DNA from: Tetragonia tetragonoides
Taxonomy: Eukaryota > Streptophyta > Magnoliopsida > Caryophyllales > Aizoaceae
Length of the DNA stretch: 64,000 nt
Direction of reading: 5' to 3'
NCBI GenBank assembly: GCA_038025085.1
Contig: CM076148.1
Location: 4,557,501 to 4,621,500 of the forward strand
This document shows, piece by piece, positions 1 to 11,741 of the stretch. Within the stretch, counting starts at the first letter, position 1, and every line of letters begins with the position of its first letter. The notes under the pieces were generated by a model. It did no database searches. It worked only from the letters and a program-made list of their open reading frames with translations, and was not told the origin of the DNA. The position numbers were made by a program, and so were the translations under genes.

Positions 1-497
1 TGAACAATCTCAACCGCATATTTTAGACTCTCTAAATTACTAAGGGCCCATCATCAAGGTCAACTTACAAAATATAAATTCAGTTTAGTTCATTTTATTT
101 CAGACCAGTTTAATATTTTTCAAGTGAAAAGAACAGAGTTTGTTAACCGAACTTATATATGTCGATTCCAGAGACCAGAGTGCCGGTCAATAGAGGTCTT
201 TCTCTTTCAGTAAAGTTAGATTGTGTGAGCTTTTCCATTTTTCACGATTGAATTAGTTAAAAGGCACTTGGGGGTAATATAAAGCCGTGATATGGGGCAT
301 GGACAATGACATTCTCCAAAAGACCAAAAGATCAGCCTGAGTGCCTGACCTCCTTTCAAAAAATAAAAGGATCAGCCTGACCAGTTAAAGGTTTCAAGTT
401 TTGAAGACCTTTTCATGGCACATTTATTAGTAGTAGAATACTAGTCTAACACTTGTGCCGGGAACACCATGATTTTTGGGTGGAAATCATAGGTATG

Positions 498-766
498 CAC
501 TCCCTCCGTTCTTTTTTCTCCTACCCACTTTTTTTTGCACGGGGTTTAATGAGAATTGCTTTTGGAACAAAAATTCCTTATTTGCCATTACTTTAACATG
601 AGAGATAATGTGAGTTAGAAGTGAGGTTAAAAAGTAATGATGACAAGAAAAAGCAAGGATAAATGGGTCTTTTAGTACTCAAAGTATTACTAAAAGGGGA
701 AGTGGGTAGGAGAAAAAAGAACGGATGTAAAACGAAAGTGGGTAGGAGAAAAAAGGACGGAGAGAG
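498..766. mobile_element. Stowaway-like MITE
   Basis: About 33-bp terminal inverted repeats are visible: the left end reads CTCCCTCCGTTC followed by a TTTTCTCCTACCCAC block, and the right end carries its reverse complement (GTGGGTAGGAG ... GGACGGAGAG). TATG flanks both sides (494-497 and 767-770), a possible target duplication containing TA. A partial second copy of the end (AGAACGGATG) lies just inside the right terminus. No coding capacity. The rest of 1-840 shows nothing recognisable. Confidence 0.7.
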
Positions 767-1412
767 TATGTATTAAGCCGGTGAATGTTGATATCTTAAT
801 TGGTAAGCTTAGTTGTAAAATGTATTTGTGATTACCAGGTGCGAACATGATTAATCTCGGCCTAAAGAATTTAGGTGAGCCTGTGGCGGTTAAACGGGAA
901 AAAAATGTATTTGTAAATTGGATTCAAAATGTTTACAATAGTATTTATTTTATTAGCATTTCACATTGTTTAAATAGTGTGAACCCCTGTCCAATATCAA
1001 TTGCCCATATCATTATCTTCAAATTACTCTTCAAGTTATTAACCACACAAACCATACAGTTTTATTTACAATAATTAAAGGGAAAATAGTAAAAGCAATT
1101 GTTGTTGATAAGATTCATAGTTGGCAATTGAGTGGAAGTGTTCATAGCAGTGTGACACAAGCTCAAGAAACAAACAATAAACATCAATGAAACTAAGAAT
1201 ATATTTTGATCCGATAACATTTGTGCCATTTTACTGTTGTATACTGAGGATATCAAATTGAAGCATGTGGAGTGGGTTTTTCAAACCACTATATCTCTAT
1301 CGGCATTGAACTAAATGTTTTTCATTGAATATATACTACGATATAAACCTTACCAGTTACCACATCAATATACATTAGTCTAATTCCGGATGGTAAAAAA
1401 TGCTCCCTTTAA

Positions 1413-1711
1413 GGCTTGTTTGATTCACCTTATTTTTACTTAAATTCAGTTCAATTCAGTCCAGTTCAGTTCAGTTCAGTTTATGTGTAACTTTATTACT
1501 CATATAACTTTTTATTCCGAAATAATTTCATGATGAAAATTATGTCATCAGAAAGATCTCAAAGCATTCTTTCAATGAGTCCAATATTGACTATGTTTGG
1601 ACAAATTTTAAATGGTTAACGATCAAGTTCAAAAATCAATTAAGTTCAGTTCAGTTCAGTTCAGATCAGTTCAGTTCAGATCAGTTTTATCTAGGTGAAT
1701 CAAACGGAGCC
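1413..1711. mobile_element. Tourist-type MITE with TCAGT repeats
   Basis: Ends are GGCTTGTTTGATTCACCT and the reverse complement of GGCTCCGTTTGATTCACCTA, flanked by TAA on both sides (1410-1412 and 1712-1714), the target duplication typical of PIF/Harbinger (Tourist) elements. The interior contains short TTCAG/TTCAGA tandem runs near both ends. The inverted copy of this region near 25.8 kb lacks the element, so insertion followed the duplication or affected only this arm. Confidence 0.8.
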
Positions 1712-2133
1712 TAAATGGAACCCACATAATTTGAAGTTATTATTCATAAATAGTGTGAATTTCTTCTTCTTTTGATAACTAATAGCTAAATTCTGTCAGC
1801 ATTAAGGTCAATAACAAACATCATGAACATCTTCTTATTTGATTACAGTTCAAAAAATAACCAAGTCGAAATTTTAGTAAATTAAACTAAAATGTAAACT
1901 TGCCATCATTCATGTAGTTCTCAACTCAGTTGAGTTGATTTCGACACATGCTACTTGATTGTAGCACACAATGGCTTTACATATAGCACATGCTTCTTTT
2001 AATAGTAGTCACACCTTCAATCATTTTGCTAGAATAAAACCTTGATCTAACAAATGATTCCACGACGACAAAGAACAGTGGATCTCAGGACTTTTATACA
2101 ATAATGTAAAACTCAGTTTAGATCAGTAACCAA

Positions 2134-2205
2134 GTCGTTGTAGTATAGTGGTAAGTATTCCCGCCTGTCACGCGGGTGACCCGGGTTCGATCCCCGGCAA
2201 CGGCG
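2134..2205 (+). tRNA. tRNA-Asp (GTC)
   Basis: A 72-nt cloverleaf: acceptor GTCGTTG pairs with CAACGGC plus a G discriminator; anticodon arm CCCGC-CTGTCAC-GCGGG gives anticodon GTC; T arm CCGGG-TTCGATC-CCCGG. No intron and no encoded CCA. T-rich runs downstream can serve as Pol III terminators. It lies upstream of the TatD gene and belongs to the duplicated block, whose other copy keeps only a fragment (25475-25513). Confidence 0.97.
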
Positions 2206-2780
2206 TATCGTTATTTTGCTCTTTTTTTTGGCTTCTGCAACAGCTAATGGGTACAGAAATTTACAATGTTGGTTTGTTGCCAATCGTGTGAAAATTTGGA
2301 TCGCTTTTAGGTGATCAGATTGCTGGTTTTAGTCATCTGGGTAAACATAATCTTGGTAATGGTTATGGAATTGGAAAAAAAAAATGTCAAGGGGTTCCTA
2401 CGCATCAATGTGTAATCTAGAGTAAACATGGATAGAGGTTGATAAGGAATATATTACTTAGAACATTACCTCAGTGTCTCCAAAGAAGCTCCCGCCTAGA
2501 TAGGGTTGGGGTTGGGGAAAAGTTTTCGATGGTACGCAGCCTTACCCCCTTAGAACTTAGAACAATCAACTTTGTTTATTGCCGTCCTCAAGTCATGCCT
2601 TAAATTGATGTGTCAACGTTGCTTCTAATCCTAAACCTTGATTAACAAGGTTACACTTCCACATGATCAGCAAGCCTGTCCCAGCTGGCAACTCATACAC
2701 TTTCAAGCCATCATTATACTTCCCTAAATTACAATCAACATCATATTTATCCAAAGGGAATAAATTTAGCAAATTTTGCC

Positions 2781-2787
2781 TATATAA
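2781..2787 (+). promoter_or_regulatory. Likely TATA box of the TatD gene
   Basis: TATATAA lies 64 bp upstream of the chosen ATG, a normal distance for a plant core promoter with a short leader. The same motif survives in the inverted pseudogene copy (about 23119-23126). Confidence 0.6.
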
Positions 2788-2850
2788 GTAGGATTGTTGA
2801 CATTCTATTTTTCTAAGGGGGAAAGAAACCATCTTGTAATTAAGGAGGAC

Positions 2851-3897
2851 ATGGAAGGAGGAGGAGATCATATGAAGCTCTTTGATGCACACTGTCACCT
2901 TCAAGACCCTAGAATCATCGACATGGCGCCACAAGTCATACAAGATGCCATTGATAAGAGAGTTGTTTACATGGCTGTTAATGGAATCCATGAGAACGAC
3001 TGGCAACTAGTCAAGCAAATGGGTGATACCTACCCTTCTATAATTCCAAACTTTGGTCTTCACCCATGGTATTGTACTTGAGTGAATTTCAATGTTTATG
3101 TTCATATTTGCTCTTATCATTTTAATGGCTTTTTAATCCCTTTGACTAGCTGTTGCTCTTCATTTTGATGGTTTTATTAGGATTTGTACAATGGGGTTTT
3201 GACCCTCCCTAGTCCTTGCTTACGGCGCATACTTTTGCTGTACTAATTCATGTTTCTTTTGTTTAGGTATGTGTCAGGAAAGACCGAGGGCTGGTTTGAG
3301 TCTCTTAAGGAGTTCCTCAACACCACCCCTACTGCAGCAGTGGGAGAGATAGGCTTGGACAAGAGCCCATTGGCAGGGGACATTGACTTCAATGACCAGA
3401 TGGAAGTCTGCAAGAAACAACTAGAGCTCGCGAAGGAACTGAACAGGCCTGTGTCAGTTCACTGCCTTAGTGCTTTCGATGAGCTTCTCGACATGATGAG
3501 GTCCATCGGGCCTTTCCCTGCTGGTTTGATCCTCCACTCGTATGCTGGTTCTGCTGAAATGGTGGCTAATTTTGCTGAGCTCGGGACTTACTTTTCCTTC
3601 TCGGGACACTTCATGAATTTGAATGTAGAGGATGGAAAAAGGGTGCTCAATGCGATTCCTCTTGATCGGTTCCTGTTGGAAACAGATTGTCCTGATGGTC
3701 TGCCTACATATAAGAAAGAAGGGGAAAAAACAGATTTTCCTGAAGGGACTCTTAACCAACCAGCTTATATTCATTTGGTGCTGAGTTATGTTGCATCTTT
3801 GCTTCAGATGCCTGAACAAATTCTTGGAAGAAGAAGCTTCGCAAATTCGATGCGTGTGTTTTCTTTTCAAGGCTCGAAATTACTCAAACAAGGTTAG
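2851..3897 (+). CDS. TatD-family metal-dependent hydrolase (DNase-like)
   Basis: Two exons, 2851-3068 and 3267-3897, with a GT-AG intron in phase 2, encode 282 residues, normal for the TatD/amidohydrolase-fold family, whose members hydrolyse DNA or nucleotidyl substrates with bound metal. Metal ligands are visible in order: H14 and H16 in DAHCH near the N-terminus, E100 in GEIGLD, H138 in SVHC, H163 in LHSYAGS and D213 in LLETDCPD. The junction restores the family motif GLHPWY. The ATG at 2851 is the first in frame after the TATA box; a second Met at residue 8 is an alternative start. No obvious signal peptide. The substrate in plants is not shown by the sequence. A broken inverted paralogue lies at 22144-23058. 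Confidence 0.9.
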
Positions 3898-4282
3898 CTA
3901 ATCAAGTTTTACAATGTCCTTACAAGAATAAACACAAGCTATAGGATGATGTTCCTTGTGGAAATTGAACAGATAGAAGCCCAAAATGTATCACCAGATA
4001 CCTTATATTACTGTTTGTATTACAATCATTTTAAGGTGCGATTGCTTGTTAATTAGTATAATTTCATACACCAAAAAAAAAAATTAGTATAATTTCAAAT
4101 CACAGAAATATACATGTACTAATTTGTGATTGCTATTGTGAATCTCTCTGTAATGAACCCTGGACAATGTATCCATTTAAGAGTTTTTATGCATAATTGT
4201 GTACAAATTCACTTGGGCAAGTGTTGTCCTCTTTTTAAACAAAGATATGAACTTATGAAGCAATAAGCATCTCATTAACTAT

Positions 4283-4354
4283 GTCGTTGTAGTATAGTGG
4301 TAAGTATTCCCGCCTGTCACGCGGGTGACCCGGGTTCGATCCCCGGCAACGGCG
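4283..4354 (+). tRNA. tRNA-Asp (GTC)
   Basis: Identical in sequence to the copy at 2134-2205, with a complete cloverleaf and anticodon GTC. It is followed directly by a run of T residues, a good Pol III terminator. With the first copy it brackets the TatD gene in the same orientation. It lies just outside the duplicated arm. Confidence 0.97.
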
Positions 4355-4865
4355 TTTTTTTATTTTACTTTTTCAATGTTTGTTTTGTTTTAGCTAGTTT
4401 ACTTGGCTATCTTGAGAGACTTCGAAAAAAAGTGTAGTCAACAACAAACCAATACATATCAAGCCCAAAAAATAACTTTAATATTTTGTTCCATTTTTTT
4501 GGTTATTCATTCTATTTTTAGTTGATATAAGTTTATTAGCTTACTAATGCCATTCTAGTGTGAAACTCCTACTCTCATGAACTTACTAGAGAGGGTTGTG
4601 AATTTGTGATTATTGTGAAGGACTTAAATCATATGCTAAAGATTGACTATACTGTAATTGTAAATATAAATACAACCCAACTCAACACTAGCTTTTTACA
4701 TTACTTCTTCGTTCGTCCATATAAAAGATATCTAATCATCCACAATAATCTTATCTACAATAATCTTATCCAATCAATGACAGGCCACATAGAATGATGT
4801 TCGATATTATAAAAGCCATTTGTTAGGAAATAACAACTAGTTGTTAAATTCCTTTAATACAAGTT

Positions 4866-5517
4866 TGTTTTTTTTGAAGGAAAGAGAATTCATTCATTCA
4901 TTAATAAAAAGCCATCCGCCATCTACAACGATGAATATCTCTAAACAAATATAAATCTAAAATAACCAAGTATAAATCTAAAATAACAATATGAATATGA
5001 CTCCCACCATCACTGCTTGAAATCGGTATCTTGATCAGCTCTGTCAATAAATGACTACCAATCCAAACATTACTGCTAGAAATCGGCGTCTTGATCAGCT
5101 TCGTCGATAATTGACAATGCCCTGATATAGCTAAAAATATGCTATACAGTAAACGGGAGGCCACCGTCTTTTCCCTACGATCGGAGGTAAGCACGAAACG
5201 TGCTGCAGCTATTTGGAAGAACAAATCCCCTTGCCATAGCAGATTAAACTTGTCTTCTTGATTCATCAAATCGAACCTAAAAACAGAAATTCGACAACCC
5301 TCCGACGAACGCGGAGAACTCCACAATCTCTCACCAAAGGAGAGTTTATTACTAACCATAAAGAAAAGCAAACTAAAAAACTAGATCGAAAGCAAAGAAA
5401 CAACAACGGAGGGGCTAACCACCGGCAAAAATGCCGGTGGTAGCCCCAAGATGAGTCAAAGAAAAAGGGAGCTAGGGTTTTTTTGAGTGAGAAAAGAGAG
5501 AGAGGGGAGGAGGTCCT
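4866..5517 (-). mobile_element. Short non-LTR retroposon with poly(A) and target duplication
   Basis: Direct repeats of TTTAATACAAGTT flank the unit (4853-4865 and 5518-5530). Read on the minus strand it starts with a CT-rich leader and AACCCTAGCTCC, and ends with TTCTCTTTCCTTC followed by A residues, like plant L1 tails. A minus-strand open frame (about 4901-5371) covers much of it; its product is not recognised. A GCCGGTGG/CCACCGGC hairpin lies at about 5418-5437. It is probably a non-autonomous or internally deleted LINE; no reverse transcriptase motif is present. Confidence 0.65.
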
Positions 5518-5567
5518 TTTAATACAAGTTAGTATACTATTAAGGTGCGTTCTTTTCCATTTATTTC

Positions 5568-5790
5568 CCCTGATTCTCACTGATTGGGTAAAGTCCTTCA
5601 TTGATTGGGTAAGATCATGTCACTAATTCAGTACAGTCCTGCCACTGATTCGTTATGGTCCTGCCACTGATTCGTTATGGTCCTGCCACTGATTCGATAT
5701 GGCCCTGCCATTAATTCTCACTGATTCGGCAATGTTCTGTTACTGATTCTGTGAGAGATATGTCATTTTCTACCGATTTTCACTGATTGT
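5568..5790. repeat. Degenerate tandem repeat, about 22-24 bp unit
   Basis: Units of the form GTCCTGCCACTGATTCG plus about 5 bases repeat several times. Three consecutive copies (about 5636-5700) are nearly identical and more diverged ones flank them. No coding potential. Confidence 0.75.
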
Positions 5791-5799
5791 AGATCCTTA

Positions 5800-7020
5800 A
5801 AGTAATTTCCACTAATTGTCACCCACAAAAAAATTGGACAACAATTTAATAAAAATTAACATTACACATCTAAAATGTAGACATAGAATTGTGTAATGTC
5901 CTCCATATCAAATAAATATAAATTATGTCCTCAAGAAAAAGGGGAAAAAAAGAACGAAGGTTCATTACTACAGTAAGTACAGTAGCACGAAAGAAGAAAG
6001 AAGAAAGAAAAAAGAAGGTTCTCTAAAATGGAAATAATTGCCCTCAAATCATTGACAACTCCAAATTGGGACGTTATCCCGGACATCTTGTCATCTCTCT
6101 GCTGTGCGAAGCAACAGTCGCGCCAAAACCCATCAGGATTTGCAAGGTAACCCTAAATCTCTTCGATTTTGACAATTTCGTTTGTTAAGCAATTGGATTT
6201 GATTTGATTTGCTTGGCTCATTGTTATATTATTTGATTTTTTCATTGCATGTGGAGTAATTTGTGATTGTGATTACGATATTCCTCTTATTTAAAGGTTT
6301 GATTGTTAAATTGGTTGTCAATTGTGTGAAAATTGGTGATTGAATGAGGTTATTACATTCTCTGAGTTTATCATCCGGGTAAAAATGATTTCTTGGTGAC
6401 GCTTATGGATTTTGGGGGATTATCAATTATGTCTAGGGAATCCATTGCCTTTCATTATCTGTAGTAAATACTAGTAAATCTGTATTCTTTATGGGTTGTT
6501 CCAAGTCATGTTTGAACTAATTACTTTGTTATCTGCATAGATGGTGAGAGGGATTCAGTCAATTTACCAATAAGTGTGCTCTTTCCAACGGAACCGAGCC
6601 GAGCCGAACCGGTTTTAAAATAAGTGAAAAAGAACAAACCCAATGTCTAAGGCATGTTTTACGATTTGGCATAATGGGTTGTGGAATGACTTTTGGGGTT
6701 CTGATTTTCTCCCTAGCTAATTTGATTTTTCACCACCTAATTCATTGTCAATGGTGAATGGTGCAATTTATAGAATAGCTATAGTATTATTGATCCTTAA
6801 GCAGTTGAAGTAGATCCTTTGACAAAATTTTCATCAATAGACATGTTATTAGTTTATTACTTAGAACAATTTGCCAATCATTAATTCATTAGGAGTATAT
6901 GGCGCAGACAAATGTAAACTTTAGATGGAACCATGGAGGTGTACTGTACATTAGACAATTAGGGATTTTGGGACTCATAGTCACTTAAGGGTTTATATAA
7001 TATTGAATGCTTTCAACAAG
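5800..7020. other. Intergenic; possible non-coding first exon near 6060-6146
   Basis: No protein gene recognised. A stretch ending TTTGCAAG|GTAACCC at 6146/6147 resembles a plant 5' leader exon with a splice donor followed by T-rich intron-like sequence. It might belong to the F-box/LRR gene at 8352, but tRNA genes lie between, so the link is speculative. A short GAGCCGAGCCGAACC motif occurs near 6595. Confidence 0.25.
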
Positions 7021-7092
7021 GTCGTTGTAGTATAGTGGTAAGTATTCCCGCCTGTCACGCGGGTGACCCGGGTTCGATCCCCGGCAACGGCG
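7021..7092 (+). tRNA. tRNA-Asp (GTC)
   Basis: Identical to the copies at 2134 and 4283, with a full cloverleaf and anticodon GTC. It is followed by GAAG and a T run. First of a local cluster of three tRNA-Asp-derived sequences in 340 bp. Confidence 0.97.
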
Positions 7093-7146
7093 AAGTTTTT
7101 TAGTACTAGTTTTATTATGTAAGCTTTCTCATGTTTTTTGCTGTTG

Positions 7147-7216
7147 GTTGTTTTAGTATAGTGGTGATATTCCCGCCTTTCACCCGGTTAACCGGGGTCA
7201 ATCCTTAGCAACGAGG
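7147..7216 (+). pseudogene. Decayed tRNA-Asp
   Basis: The sequence aligns end to end with the neighbouring tRNA-Asp genes but has many substitutions and a deletion in the D loop. The anticodon loop reads CTTTCAC instead of CTGTCAC, changing the anticodon to TTC, and the T arm is broken (GGGTCAATCC). It is unlikely to fold as a working tRNA. It lies between two better copies, which suggests tandem duplication. Confidence 0.85.
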
Positions 7217-7283
7217 GGAACATTGTAGTACAAATTTTATTATGTATTGTTCTTTGTTTTTTTATGCCTTTCACAATAAAAAG

Positions 7284-7355
7284 GTCGTTGTAGTGTAGTG
7301 GTGAGTATTCCCGCCTGTCACGCGGGTGACCCGGGTTCGATCCCCAGCAACGGCG
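7284..7355 (+). tRNA. tRNA-Asp (GTC), slightly diverged
   Basis: A 72-nt copy differing from the identical set at three visible positions: TAGTGTAGTGG and GTGAG in the D arm, and CCCAG instead of CCCGG in the T stem, which makes one C-A mismatch. Anticodon GTC is kept. A T run follows. It may still be functional but is probably weaker than the perfect copies. Confidence 0.85.
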
Positions 7356-7359
7356 AACT

Positions 7360-8350
7360 TTTTAATAATTTTATTGAATTTGTTATCTCATTTGTGTTCC
7401 TGATCTTTGACTTCTGGAAAACTGGTCACAGCAGATGACCCTGAAGTTGCCATATAAAATTGCCCCTGAGGTGCACGTTCATTGCTGTATTTGACTATAT
7501 ATTTACAATTTAATAAGTTTGTTAAAAACTCTAGTAAGCACTTCTAGTTATTGACAATGTCTAAATGTCAACTTCGTGATTTTTTTTGAAAAAAGTACAT
7601 TTGCAATTGCTCAAAGGGCGGCAAGGAGTTCATCCGGGAATATATAATAACTAGCTATATCAAAATTTGACCAAACAATAGCTCCTTAGATAACTCATTC
7701 TGTGAGAACTGCTGTTCTATGATCTTATTCAATGATAAAGTCAAGATATTGAAAGGCTGTATGAGCAACAATTATCAATTAGCGGGGGCAAAAAGAAGAA
7801 GAAAAGCCAATAATAATCTTTTGCACAGTTGCTCTTATTAAAAAAAAAAAACAAAACTTTTGCACAGTTGCTTCGTGTTTTTTTTGTCCTCTCGTTTGCC
7901 CTCCCCACGAAATACGCATTAAATTAGGATTCTGTTTTGTTTGCTTGGATTGTCTGATGAGACTAGATATTGCTAGTTCATTGAGGTTAGGTCATCTTCC
8001 CTTGTTGGTATTACATATATATTATTTAGATACCACGAGTCATTGACATTGCTAGATCAACTTTGGCTTTTAAATATTCTCACCTAATTATATATGATCT
8101 TTTCGTTGTTTTAATTTATGTATCAACTAATGAGATTAGAGCTTCATGGACAATCAACCTTGTAAGATTCCTTGCAATCTGAATGTGCTTTAAAATGCCC
8201 CCCCTCAAGCAAAGAGCATAGTTGTAAGTTGGAAACATCATCATCACTCTATAAACTAGTGCTCCTTTGTTGGGGACCATTTCAAGAAGCCAACATTCAT
8301 CAAGGAATATTTGCAAACACACTCTCTTCAAAAGTCAAACCCTGTATTTA
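7360..8350. other. Intergenic, upstream of the F-box/LRR gene
   Basis: No gene recognised. About 7880-8000 (CCTCTCGTTTGCCCTCCCC onward) is a diverged match to about 32955-33080, so this upstream region shares a duplicated segment with the area 3' of the gene at 30313. Confidence 0.4.
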
Positions 8351-8351
8351 G

Positions 8352-10182
8352 ATGAAGGATGAGGAAGCTGAGGACAGGATCAGTGATTTGCCTCATGCCA
8401 TTCTCCATCTTGTTCTCTCTCTTGTTCCTATCAAATCTGTAGTCACTACATCATCTGTGTCAAGAAGATGGAGAGATATTTCATCGGACCATCTTGCATA
8501 TGCCCACAGCTTAGACTTTGGTGAAGATTTTGCAAAAGGGCAGCCGCCTGATCAGTTCATACATAACCTGAACAGAATCCTCAGTGTCAACAATTCTGAT
8601 AAAATTGACAAGTTTAAGCTCTTCTTTAGCCCAAGAAACGAGGAGCATAAGTCCAACGCCGTCAGTTGGATCCAGTTTGCTACCTCAAGGGGCGTCAGAG
8701 AAATCAATTTGGATTTCTGTAAGCACATTCATCATCACTTCTTGTCCCGGGCCCATGTTGTTGGTAGGAATGAGGCATTTGAGCTGCCAAGCTTCCTCTT
8801 TGATTGCAAATCTCTAGTAAGTGTAAAGCTTAGTCGTTGTCTTTTACCCTTACTAGAAGACTTTGCTGGTTTCGGCTGTCTTCAAACGCTTTGCCTCAAA
8901 GAAGTCCATGTCATTGACAGTATGCTCGAGAGCCTGCTCTGCAATTCTCCTCAGCTTGAGGTTCTGGTTCTGATGGAATGTGGATCTCTGAGTAAGATCA
9001 GAATTCACTCTCCTACTCAGCTTAAGAGGTTGACAGTATACGAATGTTATAATGCATTAGTTCTCGAGGTTTCTGGCCCCAATATCCAGTCCTTGCTGAT
9101 CAGTGCTGGTCACTTGGATTCTTGTAACCTAGAAAACATGATGATGTTGGAGGAGGTCTTTATTGGAACTCGAGGCGACGAGTTTGGTGGGGTTTTGTAT
9201 ATTTTCATGCAGGTTCTGTCAGGCCTTGCACATGTCAGAGCTCTAACGTTATACCTTGGACACCTTGTGGTACTGTCAAATTTAGCAGTATTCTGTTTAT
9301 TATAGTGTTGTTATCCTTGCACTATTTTTTTTTAGCTCATAGTGTTTATTAATTCACTGCAGCCAAGTTTGATCAAAGACTTTCAGGTGAACTTTATCAA
9401 TTTGCAGGAATTACAGCTTGTTAACAGCCCGCTTTTTGGACTCTTCAACACTGACGTTTACTGCTTCTTTAGGCATTGTACCTGTCCTTCTCTACAGAAG
9501 ATTACCATAGAGGTAAGCCCCCTCAATCTGCCTCTACCAAAATTGATTTCCTAAAGTATACAAACAGTTATAATTATCTAACAAGTGGTAGACATACGAA
9601 TCTCCACACAGATAAGGAAAGTGAATGGACATGCCCAACTTTTAGCTATAGCTGGCTATTCGTGCTATATGAACTGGGTTGCATATGATGATTTCTCTTT
9701 GGAGAACAATCTTTTTCCCTGTTATACCATCTGTACTTAAAAGTTGTCAAATTTTGTAGCTTTCTACGCTTTCAGAGGACGAAAACTTTGTCTGGGAATA
9801 TCGAAAGCCTAATGTTGAGCCCGTCGAATGTGTTTTCAACAATCTAAGGGCTGTAGAATTGCGCAATTATAGAGGGACTAGTTCAGATGTGGAGCTTGCG
9901 GCTTATTTCTTGGAGAGAGCTCCAGTTTTGGAAGCAATGCTGCTTATTACTCCCTTAAAGTCGAATGCTAATAAGAAAATGGTGGTGGAAAGTGGACTTC
10001 CATGTTCCACATCCAAGGAGGACGAGATTATCAACAGGGTACGAGACGATGTAATTGAGGTTCTTCTTTACCAGCCTACAGCATCCCCAATTGCTGAGAT
10101 TAGAGTTAGCGATGGCAATGAACATGAAAACTTGTTTTCATTTTTCAAACGGCATCATGTTTCTGATGTCTACAATAAATGA
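8352..10182 (+). CDS. F-box/LRR (FBD-type) protein
   Basis: Three exons are inferred: 8352-9269, 9363-9512 and 9760-10182, joined by two phase-0 GT-AG introns into an uninterrupted 496-residue protein, a usual length for plant F-box/LRR/FBD proteins. The N-terminal F-box (residues about 9-46) has ISDLPHAILHLVLSLVPIKS and a SRRWRDI motif. Leucine-rich segments follow (LVSVKLSRC, LQTLCLKEV, LEVLVLMECG, LKRLTVYEC). The C-terminal exon contains the FBD-like block FNNLRAVELRNYRG and ERAPVLEAM. Such proteins are substrate receptors of SCF ubiquitin ligases; the target is unknown. The gene converges on an F-box/FBA gene 292 bp away. A broken copy of the last exon lies at 19673-20096. Confidence 0.85.
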
Positions 10183-10474
10183 ACGTTTAGAAGTTATTTG
10201 CAGCCATTATCTAAAATCATCAAATGGAATATAGAGAAGGGGCGGGATAAGGAGAAGAAATTTTGGGCTGGTTGTCATGTTGTTTCGGTATATTTGTATA
10301 TTTATCTTTGTATGGTTCTTGTACAGTAATTAATATATTTTGCAATGCCATGTATCTTTGATGACAGAGACATATTAAAGATTACAAATTTACAATGTAC
10401 TAGGATAAACCAATAATACAAAAAGGGAGAGGAGTGAGGGTTTTCCTAAGTCTTCTTGGAGGAGACAATTTAGC

Positions 10475-11697
10475 TCATTGTAATCCCAGCAGAGCTAAGC
10501 TTTCTTCATATGGAGCGACCAATTTCATTGGCATCCTGCCCCATATACTATTAGCAGAAATCTCGGTCTCACACTCGAGATGGTGCATAATCCATTGTCC
10601 ATGGCTGGATTTAACTAAGGTAACTTGCTTGTTTACCAATCCAATATCAAAGTACTTTCCTAATCGAGTTTTACATTGAACATCGTTGAGCAACTTTGTC
10701 CAAGACATGGTTTCCCCAGCAGATTGAGGTTCCATCATCACCCAAAGGGCACGCAACGAAGGTTCGGGATAATCTTCATACGTGATCAACCCTAACTTAA
10801 TGTCCTCTTCTTTCTCCTCATCCTTGAGCTTGACAGCTATGATTTGAAGGTGAATAAATTTAGCAATTTCGTCGGGCAAACTGACATTAAGATCATAAAA
10901 CACCTCATGTGTCAAATCAAAAGCCAATACACACCGGCCAAAAGTCCAATACATGGACTCATTGATTTGCACCCCGGGAATGCCTCTGCCACGAACTTTG
11001 GCGACTGGATAGGGAAGATAAACATCAAAGCATTTCCAAGTGTTAGCATTGAGGGAGTAAACATTAGCACAAAGGAGGGACGTGGTCCTTATTTTTCTCT
11101 TAGGTTTAGATAATGTAGCTCGGACCACCTTGTAATCGCATGATTTATTGTCATACCCAAATCCAAAAACCACAAAATTGTTTATGAATGAATAATCTGA
11201 TTTTTCACTAAATGAAATAATATCATACTCAAGTGTTAGTGTCTTCTTCAAAATTGGATTCCAAAGGATAAATGTCTCACAGTAGGGATTAGTAGGGTTT
11301 TTAGGCAAGGGGTTAAAGAGGCACAAAAGCCCTTTACAATAAGCTCTCCATACATGAAAACTTATAAGTTGTCCTTCCGGCACGAAGAAATATGTAGGCT
11401 TGATTCTATTATTGGGTGGATGTACATTCTCTTTGTATATATGTAGGTGTGTAGAGAAGAGATCGAGCATGGGGGTGGTAGTGGTCGTACCTGTACCATG
11501 GCGATAGCGATGGCGATGGCGACTTTGGCTATAAGCAGCGATGAAGGAAGGGCTGCATATGGTTGAGTCTAATGACTTGCAAACCTGCGCAAGGCTTTGT
11601 AGAGAATTCACAGGCAGTCGATTCAGTATTTCCTCTATCAATAATTCATTAGGGATCTCAAAAAACCGCACAAATAATGTTGTTGTTTCTTCATCAT
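10475..11697 (-). CDS. F-box/FBA (CPR1/CPR30-type) protein, start codon out of frame
   Basis: One long minus-strand frame of about 400 residues. An N-terminal F-box (IPNELLIEEILNRLPVNSLQ ... CKSLDSTI) is followed by the F-box-associated domain motifs YCKGLLCLF, ILWNPILKK, GFGYDNKSCDYKVV, VYSLNANTWK and YWTFGRCVLAFDL. The family provides substrate receptors of SCF ubiquitin ligases. The expected ATG pair (11692-11697), conserved in the paralogue at 21702, is in a different frame because a T/A-rich run just downstream is one base shorter here; no in-frame ATG precedes the F-box. The gene may be newly dead, may start otherwise, or the base may be a sequencing error. A hAT-like MITE sits about 45 bp upstream. 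Confidence 0.7.
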
Positions 11698-11741
11698 AGA
11701 TCAAAATAGGAACTTTTTGTTTGGGACCATAGTTAGTACGG

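Larger units (their letters stand above)
984..4140 (+). repeat. Left arm of inverted duplication (TatD locus)
   Basis: This segment, from upstream sequence through tRNA-Asp and the TatD gene to about 140 bp before the second tRNA-Asp, reappears reverse-complemented at about 21985-26225. Collinear matches can be followed around 984-1075, 1260-1380, 1920-2100, 2600-2790, the TatD exons and 3900-4140. The left arm carries a Tourist MITE (1413-1711) and extra sequence at 1750-1900 missing from the right arm; the right arm carries an LTR element missing here. The intact gene is in this arm. Confidence 0.85.
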
